Shown: positions 1 to 6,226 of the stretch, piece by piece
How the letters are laid out: every line of letters starts with the position of its first letter
Numbering within the stretch: position 1 is the stretch's first letter
Assembly (NCBI GenBank): GCA_012797505.1
Contig: JAAZOZ010000264.1
Coordinates: 1 to 7,302, forward strand
Direction of reading: 5' to 3'
From: Smithella sp.
GTDB taxonomy: Bacteria > Desulfobacterota > Syntrophia > Syntrophales > Smithellaceae
DNA length: 7,302 bases
Translations under genes and position numbers: made by a program
Notes under the pieces: model-generated
What the model was told of the DNA's origin: nothing
The model's database searches: none
What the model saw: only the letters and a program-made list of their open reading frames with translations

Positions 1-1
1 G

Positions 2-679
2 CTTAGTCTGGTTCTTGCGCCCCTCGTCATCTTCATCGTCGGCTACCTCGTGGAATATTTCCTCCTGCGCCGGGTCCATTCCTACGGCCACGGCGGAGAG
101 CTTCTACTCACGCTAGGCGTCTTCTACGTTATCCAGGAGCTGGTCAAAGTGTTCTGGGGCGACTTTCCCCGGCCGCTTTCGACGCCGACGCTGTCTGCAG
201 GGAAGATCAATCTCGGCGGGATCCAGATATCCGATTACGGTCTGTTCATCATAGCCGCGGGCCTGGTCGTCGTTGCCATCGTCATGCTGATCCTGCGCAT
301 GACCAAAATCGGCATCATCATCCGTTCGATGGTTTCCGACGTGAAGATGACCGGCATGCTCGGCATTAATACCGGCCAGACATTTCTTTTCGTCTATGCC
401 GTGAGCGCCGGGCTCGCGGGCCTCGGCGGCGTGATCGCCGCCCCCTTTCTGACCACGTTTCCCGGCATGGGCATGGATATGATGATAGATATGTTCATTG
501 TCGTGGTCGTCGGCGGATTCGGCAGCATCGTGGGCGCGCTAGTCTCGTCGATTCTCATCGGCCTTTTGCAGTCGTTCGGTGTTCTGCTTTTGCCGCAAAT
601 CGCACTTGTTTTTAAATTCCTGTTGATGGCCGTTATCCTCATTGTAAGGCCACAGGGTCTGTTCGGTGAAAAATCATGA
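2..679 (+). CDS. livH: Branched-chain amino acid ABC transporter permease LivH, 5' truncated by window
   Basis: This is an inner-membrane permease subunit of a HAAT-family ABC importer. It pairs with LivM to form the channel and is powered by LivG and LivF. The reading frame is open from base 2 without a stop, so the gene begins upstream. The GTG at position 50 lies inside the frame and is probably an ordinary Val codon. About 225 residues are visible, against a usual length near 290-310, so roughly the first quarter is missing. The protein is strongly hydrophobic, with several membrane segments. The cytoplasmic EAA-like coupling loop is seen around 296-372 (it reads RMTKIGIIIRS and then MLGINTG). 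It is followed by the family-typical AVSAGLAGLGGVIAAP segment. The C-terminus IVRPQGLFGEKS matches the usual LivH ending (RPxGLFG). The stop codon overlaps the livM start in an ATGA motif, indicating translational coupling. The true substrate cannot be read from the permease. Confidence 0.93.
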   Translation, partial: LSLVLAPLVIFIVGYLVEYFLLRRVHSYGHGGELLLTLGVFYVIQELVKVFWGDFPRPLSTPTLSAGKINLGGIQISDYGLFIIAAGLVVVAIVMLILRMTKIGIIIRSMVSDVKMTGMLGINTGQTFLFVYAVSAGLAGLGGVIAAPFLTTFPGMGMDMMIDMFIVVVVGGFGSIVGALVSSILIGLLQSFGVLLLPQIALVFKFLLMAVILIVRPQGLFGEKS

Positions 680-1662
680 TGGGACTAAACATTAAACACA
701 TTGTCGGATTCGTGATCCTCTGCCTGGCTCTCATTGCGCTCCCTTGGATGGTGGGCGAGTTTGAACTCAGACTGATCAGCCAGATCGCCTGCTTCAGTCT
801 GTTTGTCTTGAGCTTTACGATACTTTACGGGCATGCCGGCCTGCTGTCATTCGGGCAGGCCGCCTATTTCGGCGTCGGCGCGTACGTCTGTGCGCTCGCC
901 TTCAAATACGTCGCGGGAATGCCCTTTCTCGCGGCCATCCTTTTGGGCGCCATTGCTGCGGGCATCGCCGCCTGGCTGATCGGCATGTTTTGTGTGAAGC
1001 TGACAGGAGCTTATTTTTCGCTGCTCACCGTCGCCTTCAGTCAGTTCCTTTTCGCCATCGCTTTCAAGTGGCGTTCCGTCACGGGCGGAGACGACGGGCT
1101 GGTCGTCTCGAAAAATCCAATCACGCTGCCGTTCGGCGGCAGCATCGACACGATGAACACCACCAGCATGTACTACCTGATCCTGCTGATTGTCGTCCTG
1201 TGCTACCTCGCATGCTTGTGGCTCACCAAAACGCCTTTCTGGAATATGGTCCGCTGCTGCAAGGAAAATGATGAGCGCGCCTCTTTCGTTGGGTACAACA
1301 CGTATATGACGAAGGTGCTGGCCTTCACGATCGCCGGCTTTTTCGGAGGCGTGGGCGGTGCGCTGTTTGCCATCAATGAAAGTTTCGTCTCCACCGACGT
1401 CATTGATATGAACCGGTCGTTCGTCTGTCTGATGATGGCCTTTATCGGGGGCGCCAATTCCATCATCGGATCAGTGATCGGGGCGGCCATCTATACGGTG
1501 CTGACCGATATGATCAGCAAGTACACGCCATACTGGGAGCTGATTTTGGGGTGTCTGTTCATCATCATTATCCTTTTCTTCCGTGACGGATTCGTGAGCC
1601 TTTTGCCTAAGGCCAGGGCCTTAATGTCGAAATGGAAAACGGCAACGGGAAAGGAAAACTGA
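676..1662 (+). CDS. livM: Branched-chain amino acid ABC transporter permease LivM
   Basis: This is the second permease of the HAAT-type importer, located in the inner membrane. The protein has 328 residues, within the LivM range. Hydrophobic membrane segments run from about residue 8, and the family signature GHAGLLSFGQAAYFGVGAY is at 52-70. A WRSVTGGDDGL segment at 132-142 corresponds to the usual TGGxxGL motif. The cytoplasmic coupling loop CKENDERASFVGYN is at 195-208, followed by the AFTIAGFFGGVGGALFA helix. The tail is short and basic (KARALMSKWKTATGKEN). The start is the first of two adjacent ATG codons and overlaps the livH stop by 4 bp; the second ATG (679) is an equally possible start. 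An inverted repeat lies within the last codons at 1608-1623. The gene is followed 15 bp later by livG. Confidence 0.95.
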   Translation: MMGLNIKHIVGFVILCLALIALPWMVGEFELRLISQIACFSLFVLSFTILYGHAGLLSFGQAAYFGVGAYVCALAFKYVAGMPFLAAILLGAIAAGIAAWLIGMFCVKLTGAYFSLLTVAFSQFLFAIAFKWRSVTGGDDGLVVSKNPITLPFGGSIDTMNTTSMYYLILLIVVLCYLACLWLTKTPFWNMVRCCKENDERASFVGYNTYMTKVLAFTIAGFFGGVGGALFAINESFVSTDVIDMNRSFVCLMMAFIGGANSIIGSVIGAAIYTVLTDMISKYTPYWELILGCLFIIIILFFRDGFVSLLPKARALMSKWKTATGKEN

Positions 1663-1677
1663 AACGAGGATGAATCT

Positions 1678-2421
1678 ATGCTGGAAATAAAAGATCTACA
1701 TAAACAGTTCGGCGAGCAAAAAATTCTGAAGGGCATCAACCTGCACGTGGAACAGGGTGAACGCCACGCCATTATCGGACCCAACGGTGCGGGAAAAAGT
1801 ACGCTGTTCAACGTGATTACAGGCAAGTACGCTCCGACGCATGGCAAAGTCATTTACAAGGGCCACGACATCTCCGGGATGCATCCGCACAGAATCACCC
1901 GCCGCGGCCTAGGCCGGTCCTTCCAGATCATCAATGTCTTTGGCGACATGACCGTCTATCAGAACATCCGCAGCGGCGTGCTGGCCCGAAACGGCGTCTT
2001 CTTCAATTTCACCTCCTATCTGGACGGTATGAAAGCCATTGAAGAGGAATCGCGCCGGATCATCGAGAGCATCAGCCTTTCCGACCAGATGGACACGCCC
2101 GCGAGCGAAATGGCCTATGGGGCCCAACGGGCGCTCGAAATCGGCCTCTCGCTCACCACCAACCCTGATTTACTGCTGCTCGATGAACCGGGCGCAGGTA
2201 CGTCCAAGAGCGAAACGAAACATACGGTGGAGCTGATTCGCAAAGTGACGCAAAACAAAACGCTGATCATTGTCGAGCACGACATGGACGTGGTCTTCGC
2301 GCTTGCAGACCGGATTTCTGTTCTCTACTATGGCGAGATCATCCTCACGGACGTGCCTCAAAAGATCAAAGAGAATAAGAAAGTTAAAGAAATCTATCTA
2401 GGAGAGGCTACCTGTGAATAG
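1678..2421 (+). CDS. livG: Branched-chain amino acid ABC transporter ATP-binding protein LivG
   Basis: This is one of the two cytoplasmic ATPases that drive the HAAT importer. The protein has 247 residues. Walker A GPNGAGKST is at 34-42, the Q-loop glutamine at 83, and Walker B LLLLDEP at 165-171 with D169 and catalytic E170. The switch histidine is H201 in VEHDMD. The ABC signature is MAYGAQ (145-150) instead of LSGGQ. As I recall it, E. coli LivG has LAYGDQ there, so this is family-normal. The C-terminal IYLGEA motif is typical of LivG. The D-loop reads GAGTSKSET rather than the usual AAGLNPxET, a modest deviation. The ATG is preceded by CGAGGA at 1665-1670 with a 7-base gap. The 3' end overlaps livF by 8 bp. 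Confidence 0.95.
   Translation: MLEIKDLHKQFGEQKILKGINLHVEQGERHAIIGPNGAGKSTLFNVITGKYAPTHGKVIYKGHDISGMHPHRITRRGLGRSFQIINVFGDMTVYQNIRSGVLARNGVFFNFTSYLDGMKAIEEESRRIIESISLSDQMDTPASEMAYGAQRALEIGLSLTTNPDLLLLDEPGAGTSKSETKHTVELIRKVTQNKTLIIVEHDMDVVFALADRISVLYYGEIILTDVPQKIKENKKVKEIYLGEATCE
2400..2407 (+). promoter_or_regulatory. Shine-Dalgarno sequence for livF, inside the end of livG
   Basis: AGGAGAGG lies 6 bases before the GTG at 2414 and within the last codons of livG. It decides the livF start: the GTG is the only reasonable initiation codon here, because the next in-frame ATG is 28 codons downstream, inside the conserved N-terminal strand. Its position suggests translational coupling of the two ATPase subunits. 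Confidence 0.75.
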
Positions 2422-3139
2422 TGAAACTGAATGCCAGTTGGAGTTGAAATCCATCAATACTTATTACGGAAAAAGTCACATCCTCTATGACGTTTCCATG
2501 AAGGTGCGAAAAGGGGAGCTCGTCGGTCTCCTGGGGCGAAACGGTGTCGGCAAATCGACAACGCTCAACAGCATTATGGGCGTCGTGACGCCACAGTCCG
2601 GCTCTATTATTTTTGAAGGCAACAACATTTGCGGCCTGCAGCCTTATCAAATCGCTCGCCGCGGCATTGGCATCGTGCCCGAAGAGAGGCGCATATTCCC
2701 CACGATTACGGTCCGGGAAAATCTGCTCATGGGACAGAAGCCCGCAGCCGGCAGCCAGGGCAACGAATGGACGATCGACAAGATCTACGAATACATGCCG
2801 CTTTTGAAAAAGCTCGACGGCAACAAGGGCGGGTATCTCTCCGGCGGCGAAAAACAGATGCTCAGCATCGCCCGGTCGCTCATGGGCAACCCATCTCTCT
2901 TGCTCCTCGATGAACCGATGGAAGGCCTGGCGCCGGTCATTGTCAATGAGCTGTGCGGCATGATTAAACGGATCAATGAAACGGGGGTGTCGATCATCCT
3001 CGTCGAAGGATCGATGAGAAGCATTTTACAGGTCTGCCAGCGGGTCTATGTCATGGCCAAGGGTGCAATTGTCTTCGACGGATCTGCGGACGAACTGGAG
3101 CAGAATAAAGACATTCAGTGCACATATCTTGAGGTGTAA
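2414..3139 (+). CDS. livF: Branched-chain amino acid ABC transporter ATP-binding protein LivF
   Basis: This is the second ATPase of the HAAT importer, expected to form a heterodimer with LivG under the LivH/LivM channel. The protein has 241 residues and starts at GTG. Walker A GRNGVGKST is at 41-49, a PEERRIF segment (family-typical PExRRIF) at 89-95, the ABC signature LSGGEKQML at 142-150, and Walker B LLLLDEP at 162-168 with D166 and E167. It has the subfamily-typical EGLAP segment at 170-174 and ends in TYLEV. One feature is odd: the switch (H-loop) position, normally VEQN in LivF proteins, reads VEGS here, so G199 replaces the Gln/His that senses the ATP gamma-phosphate. All other ATPase motifs are intact. 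The gene overlaps livG by 8 bp, and the crotonase gene follows after 55 bp. Confidence 0.94.
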   Translation: MNSETECQLELKSINTYYGKSHILYDVSMKVRKGELVGLLGRNGVGKSTTLNSIMGVVTPQSGSIIFEGNNICGLQPYQIARRGIGIVPEERRIFPTITVRENLLMGQKPAAGSQGNEWTIDKIYEYMPLLKKLDGNKGGYLSGGEKQMLSIARSLMGNPSLLLLDEPMEGLAPVIVNELCGMIKRINETGVSIILVEGSMRSILQVCQRVYVMAKGAIVFDGSADELEQNKDIQCTYLEV

Positions 3140-3180
3140 AAAACGTTTTCCGCGTCATGTTTCGACCCGGCAAACGGTCC

Positions 3181-3186
3181 AGAGGA
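3181..3186 (+). promoter_or_regulatory. Shine-Dalgarno sequence for the crotonase gene
   Basis: AGAGGA sits 8 bases before the ATG at 3195. It supports that start over the longer open frame beginning at 3048, which would put 49 extra residues inside the livF coding region and has no crotonase-like character. A perfect AAAACGTTTT palindrome at 3140-3149 also lies in this 55-bp gap, but I attach no function to it. Confidence 0.65.
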
Positions 3187-3194
3187 ATAGAAAT

Positions 3195-3980
3195 ATGGAC
3201 GACGACATTACCTTTCAGGTTGAGGATCTGGTCGCGACGATCACGATCAACCGACCGGACACATACAACAGCCTAACACCGCACGCATACCAGGAAATGA
3301 ACAGGGCGCTCAAGTATGCGGAAAATGATCCGTCAGTACGCTGCATCATTCTGACGGGAAAGGGCAAAGCCTTTTCATCGGGTGCCTACCTGGCAAAAGA
3401 CGAACTGGAAACCACCTTCTCTTACGAAGGACTGCGTAAAACCATCACGGAGGACCTGAATCCCCTGATCAAAACGATCACGACGAATCAGAAGCCGGTC
3501 ATTGCGGCCGTCAACGGTCCCTGCGCGGGCGCGAGCGCAGGCCTTGTCCTGGCCTGCGATCTGGCCGTCGCCAGTGAATCCGCGTACCTGTTGTTTCCGT
3601 TCGTCAACATCGGGCTGGCCACCGACGGCGGACCGGGTTTTTTCCTGACGAGACTTGTTGGACCGAAAAGGGCGATGGAAATACTGCTTTTGGGAGAGAA
3701 GATCAGCGCTGAAAAGTGCTGCGAGCTCGGCTTATTCAACCGTGTCGTTGCCGCCGAAAACTTTCAAAAGGAAGTAAAGGAACTGGCCGGAAAACTGGCG
3801 CATGGACCTTTCAGTCAGACGCTTATCAAGAGCGCGGTTCATCAGGCGCTTGCCATGAACCTGGACGAGTATCTGGATCTGGAAGCCGAATATCAGCCCA
3901 GCGCCTCGCGCAGCTTGGACGCCAGAGAAGGAATCAATGCATTTTTGGAGAAGCGAAAACCGCAGTTTCGGGGCAGATAA
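3195..3980 (+). CDS. Crotonase-family protein, PaaG-like enoyl-CoA isomerase (often annotated as enoyl-CoA hydratase)
   Basis: The protein has 261 residues, the usual length for the crotonase (enoyl-CoA hydratase/isomerase) fold, which acts on CoA thioesters in the cytoplasm. The oxyanion-hole region is AFSSGAYL at 59-66, where Tyr65 replaces the common Asp of GADL. The second conserved block is AAVNGPCAGASAGLVLACD at 104-122. The two catalytic glutamates of classical hydratases (rat Glu144 and Glu164) align with Gly116 and Phe136, so both are absent. Instead, IGLATDGG at 139-146 carries an aspartate, D144, in the position of the catalytic Asp of PaaG (IGLxPDCGG). The C-terminal stretch from about residue 227 (LDLEAEYQ, then RSLDAREGINAFLEKRKPQF) also closely follows PaaG. 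In E. coli, PaaG isomerises ring-1,2-epoxyphenylacetyl-CoA to the oxepin and can shift enoyl-CoA double bonds. I infer an isomerase or related role here. A simple hydratase role is less likely but not excluded. The substrate is unknown. Confidence 0.85.
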   Translation: MDDDITFQVEDLVATITINRPDTYNSLTPHAYQEMNRALKYAENDPSVRCIILTGKGKAFSSGAYLAKDELETTFSYEGLRKTITEDLNPLIKTITTNQKPVIAAVNGPCAGASAGLVLACDLAVASESAYLLFPFVNIGLATDGGPGFFLTRLVGPKRAMEILLLGEKISAEKCCELGLFNRVVAAENFQKEVKELAGKLAHGPFSQTLIKSAVHQALAMNLDEYLDLEAEYQPSASRSLDAREGINAFLEKRKPQFRGR

Positions 3981-3998
3981 AATCGTAAGAATTTATAT

Positions 3999-4025
3999 CG
4001 GCTCCGGGCGATTGAGATGGAGCCG
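3999..4025 (+). other. Intercistronic inverted repeat (possible RNA hairpin)
   Basis: CGGCTCC (3999-4005) and GGAGCCG (4019-4025) are perfect 7-bp complements around a 13-base spacer, between the crotonase stop and the dehydrogenase ribosome binding site. No run of T follows, so it does not look like a classical intrinsic terminator. It might act as an RNA processing or stability element within the operon, or it may have no role. Confidence 0.4.
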
Positions 4026-4042
4026 CCTAGTGAATAATTGTT

Positions 4043-4048
4043 GAGGAG
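4043..4048 (+). promoter_or_regulatory. Shine-Dalgarno sequence for the 3-hydroxyacyl-CoA dehydrogenase gene
   Basis: GAGGAG lies 10 bases before the ATG at 4059. It overlaps the longer frame that would start at TTG 4038, so that earlier start is unlikely. The ATG is also followed directly by the Rossmann beta-strand, as is usual for the family. Confidence 0.65.
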
Positions 4049-4058
4049 ACATTTTGCC

Positions 4059-4916
4059 ATGACAGAAAAAATAGCAGTTATCGGTTCAGGTACGATGGGG
4101 TCTGGCATTGCACAGGTTGCCGTGGAAGCGGGTTTCCAGGTCAGCCTGGTGGACACCGAACAGGGATTTGTCGATCGGGGCATGGCCAACATCCGTAAAT
4201 TTTTAGGAAAGAAAGTCGAAAAGGGCAAAATCGATCAAGCCCGCTGCGATGAGATATTGGCGCGTCTTTCCGGCACAACCGACATGGCCCAGGCCGTCCG
4301 GGGAGTGGTGATGGTCGTAGAGGCCGTTTTTGAGAAGTTTGAGTTGAAGAAGGAAATCTTTCAGAAGCTCGATGCCCTGTGCCCGGCCGACGTCATCCTG
4401 GCCAGCAACACCTCGACATTGAGCATCACCTCCATCGCCGCCGTGACGAAGAACCCCCGGCGCGTCATCGGCACCCACTACTTCAGCCCCGTTCCCGCCA
4501 TGCGTTTGGTCGAAGTCATCCGGGGGAAAGAAACCGGCGACGCCGTCGCCCGGAAGACCGTCGAGATCTGCAAGGCCTTCGGCAAGACCCCCATCGTCGT
4601 CAAGGACATTCCCGGCTTCATCGTCAACCGGTTTTTGTGCCTGATCTACAACGAAGCGGCCGACATGATCAACAGAGGCGATTCCACCGCCGAAGACATC
4701 GACCAGGCCATGAAACTGGGCTGCAACTGGCCCATGGGCATCACCGAGATCATCGACCTGGCAGGCGTGGACGTTTGCGCCAACGCCATTGACGCCATGT
4801 ACCAGATGACCGGGGAGGAGCGCTACAGGCCGTCGCCCCTTTTCGCCAAAATGCTGGCCGAAAAGAAACTCGGCCGGAAGACCGGCGAAGGCTTTTACAA
4901 GTACGACAACAAATAA
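4059..4916 (+). CDS. hbd: 3-hydroxyacyl-CoA (3-hydroxybutyryl-CoA) dehydrogenase, short form
   Basis: This enzyme oxidises a (3S)-3-hydroxyacyl-CoA to the 3-oxoacyl-CoA with NAD(P), or runs the reverse reaction, in the cytoplasm. The protein has 285 residues, the length of stand-alone Hbd/PaaH-type enzymes. The N-terminal Rossmann domain has GSGTMG at 9-14 and an acidic residue D32 ending the second strand, which favours NAD over NADP. The catalytic residues are visible: S119 in ASNTSTLSIT, H140 with E152 in GTHYFSPVPAMRLVEVI, and N190 in PGFIVNR. The C-terminal helical domain contains NWPMGITEIIDLAGVD from 223, where W224 replaces the His or Tyr more often seen in NxPMGP and the following Pro is Ile. 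It ends in the usual GRKTGEGFYKY. Base composition rises from roughly 54% G+C in the first ~320 bases to about 62% over the next ~360, with more C-ending codons. The thiolase gene follows 38 bp later, so the two probably act in sequence. Confidence 0.93.
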   Translation: MTEKIAVIGSGTMGSGIAQVAVEAGFQVSLVDTEQGFVDRGMANIRKFLGKKVEKGKIDQARCDEILARLSGTTDMAQAVRGVVMVVEAVFEKFELKKEIFQKLDALCPADVILASNTSTLSITSIAAVTKNPRRVIGTHYFSPVPAMRLVEVIRGKETGDAVARKTVEICKAFGKTPIVVKDIPGFIVNRFLCLIYNEAADMINRGDSTAEDIDQAMKLGCNWPMGITEIIDLAGVDVCANAIDAMYQMTGEERYRPSPLFAKMLAEKKLGRKTGEGFYKYDNK

Positions 4917-4954
4917 AAACACAACCGCGGCCGGCGCGGAAAGGGAAAATAACC

Positions 4955-6175
4955 ATGAAAGACAGAGAAGTAGTATTGATTGACGGCGCACGGACGGCCT
5001 TTGGCCGCTTGGGCGGCAGCCTGAAAGACTTTACGGCGGAAGAGCTGGGCAGCATCGCCCTCAAGGGACTGATTGATAAGACAAAGATTTGCGAGCGGGG
5101 GAAAGTGGACAGCGTTTTTGCGGGGTCTGCGTTTCACATGGCCCGGGCCATTAACCCGGCCCGCTGGATCGTTCTGGATGCCGGCCTTCCCGTGACCACA
5201 ACCGCCTCTTATGTGGAAATGCAGTGCGGGTCCGCCATTGACGGCATCAATCACGCCGCCTGGAAAATCCTTTGCGGCCACGCGGACGTCATCATCGCCG
5301 GCGGCATGGAATCCTTCAGCCAGCTGCCGTTCAAATTTTCATCCAGCCCGACGCCTTACCGCATTGCGCCTCCGAAAGTTCTGGAGTACCAGCTTCAGCC
5401 GACGCCGAAGGAAGGCCGGGCCTACCTGCCCTTCGAAATGGGCCTCACGGCGGAAAACCTGCATGAAATGTACAACATTTCACGGGAAGAGCAGGACCAG
5501 TTTGCCTTCCGCAGCCAGACGCTGGCGAAAAAAGCGATGGACGAGGGATATTTTGTCAATGAAATCGTAACCGTTGCCGTTCCCCAGGGGAAAAAGAAGC
5601 CGCCTCTGGAGTTCAAAGTGGATGAACATCCCCGTCTGGAATCCCTGGACGTTCTGGCCAAACTGCCGCCCGCCTTCAAAAAGGGAGGGACCGTCACGGC
5701 GGGCAATTCTTCCGGCCTCAACGACGGCGCCGCGTTCGTTTTGCTCATGACGGCCGAAAAAGCGGAAGAACTGGGGTATCAGCCCTATGCGCGCTGGGTC
5801 TGCGGCGCCGAGGCGGCGGTGGATCCTTCCATCATGGGTATTGCCCCGGCCTACGCCATTCCAATCGCGCTCGAGCGGGCCAGCCTCAAATTGGGAGACA
5901 TGGACGTCGTGGAATGCAACGAAGCCTTTGCGGCGCAAAACCTGGCCGTCATCAAAGAGCTGGAGAAGCAAACCGGAGAGAAGGTTGTCATGGACCGTTG
6001 GAATCCCCTGGGCGGCGCGATTGCCTTTGGCCATGCCAACGGCGCCTCCGGCGCCCGCTGCGCGCTGTTTGCCATGAAGCAGCTGGAGCGGACCGGCGGT
6101 CGGTACGGACTCTTTTCGGCCTGCTGCGGCGGCGGTCAGGGCGTCGTGACGATCATCGAAAATCTGCGGAAATAA
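4955..6175 (+). CDS. Thiolase (acetyl-CoA C-acyltransferase)
   Basis: This enzyme catalyses CoA-dependent cleavage of a 3-oxoacyl-CoA to acetyl-CoA and a shortened acyl-CoA, or the reverse condensation. The protein has 406 residues, normal for the family (about 390-410). The N-terminus VVLIDGARTAFGRLGGSL is typical. The nucleophilic cysteine is C91 in MQCGSA, followed by the AGGMES block at 115-120. EMGLTAEN is at 161-168, NEAFAAQN at 322-329, the catalytic histidine is H360 in GGAIAFGHANGASGAR, and the second cysteine is C390 in SACCGGGQG. Two variations stand out: Ala361 follows the catalytic His where Pro is usual (GHP), and E161 precedes MGLTAEN where His or Met is common. It follows the dehydrogenase, so the pair would carry out the last two beta-oxidation steps. 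The sequence does not settle chain-length preference or direction. A weak AAGGGA lies 8 bases before the ATG. Confidence 0.94.
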   Translation: MKDREVVLIDGARTAFGRLGGSLKDFTAEELGSIALKGLIDKTKICERGKVDSVFAGSAFHMARAINPARWIVLDAGLPVTTTASYVEMQCGSAIDGINHAAWKILCGHADVIIAGGMESFSQLPFKFSSSPTPYRIAPPKVLEYQLQPTPKEGRAYLPFEMGLTAENLHEMYNISREEQDQFAFRSQTLAKKAMDEGYFVNEIVTVAVPQGKKKPPLEFKVDEHPRLESLDVLAKLPPAFKKGGTVTAGNSSGLNDGAAFVLLMTAEKAEELGYQPYARWVCGAEAAVDPSIMGIAPAYAIPIALERASLKLGDMDVVECNEAFAAQNLAVIKELEKQTGEKVVMDRWNPLGGAIAFGHANGASGARCALFAMKQLERTGGRYGLFSACCGGGQGVVTIIENLRK

Positions 6176-6226
6176 CGGGCGGAACAATCCGACGATTCAG
6201 AAGTCCCGGATCCGGTTTGCCGCGGC
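6176..6226. other. Convergent intergenic gap between thiolase and SDR genes
   Basis: This 51-bp gap separates the two convergent stop codons. I find no strong hairpin plus T-run on either strand. The only symmetric element is a short CCGGATCCGG palindrome at 6206-6215, which is too small to call a terminator. Confidence 0.5.

Noticed and set aside
3048..3194. Longer N-terminus for the crotonase, 49 residues upstream of the chosen ATG
   Set aside because: The extension lies mostly inside livF, is not crotonase-like, and the ATG at 3195 has a well-placed AGAGGA.
4012..4038. Promoter-like TTGAGA and AATAAT before the dehydrogenase gene
   Set aside because: The spacer is only 15 bases, and the predicted start would fall within the ribosome binding site. 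The boxes also overlap the inverted repeat, so an internal promoter is not supported.
4038..4058. TTG start seven codons upstream for the dehydrogenase
   Set aside because: The extra codons consist of the Shine-Dalgarno region itself. ATG 4059 leads directly into the Rossmann strand as expected.
4203..4991. Open frame of 262 codons on the - strand opposite the dehydrogenase gene
   Set aside because: It is a shadow of a GC-rich coding region whose + strand frame has full catalytic motifs. The antisense translation is low-complexity, rich in Gly, Asp, Val and Leu, with no recognisable domain.
5480..6187. Open frame of 235 codons on the - strand opposite the thiolase gene
   Set aside because: This is an antisense shadow of the thiolase. 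It shows no domain and no convincing ribosome binding site.
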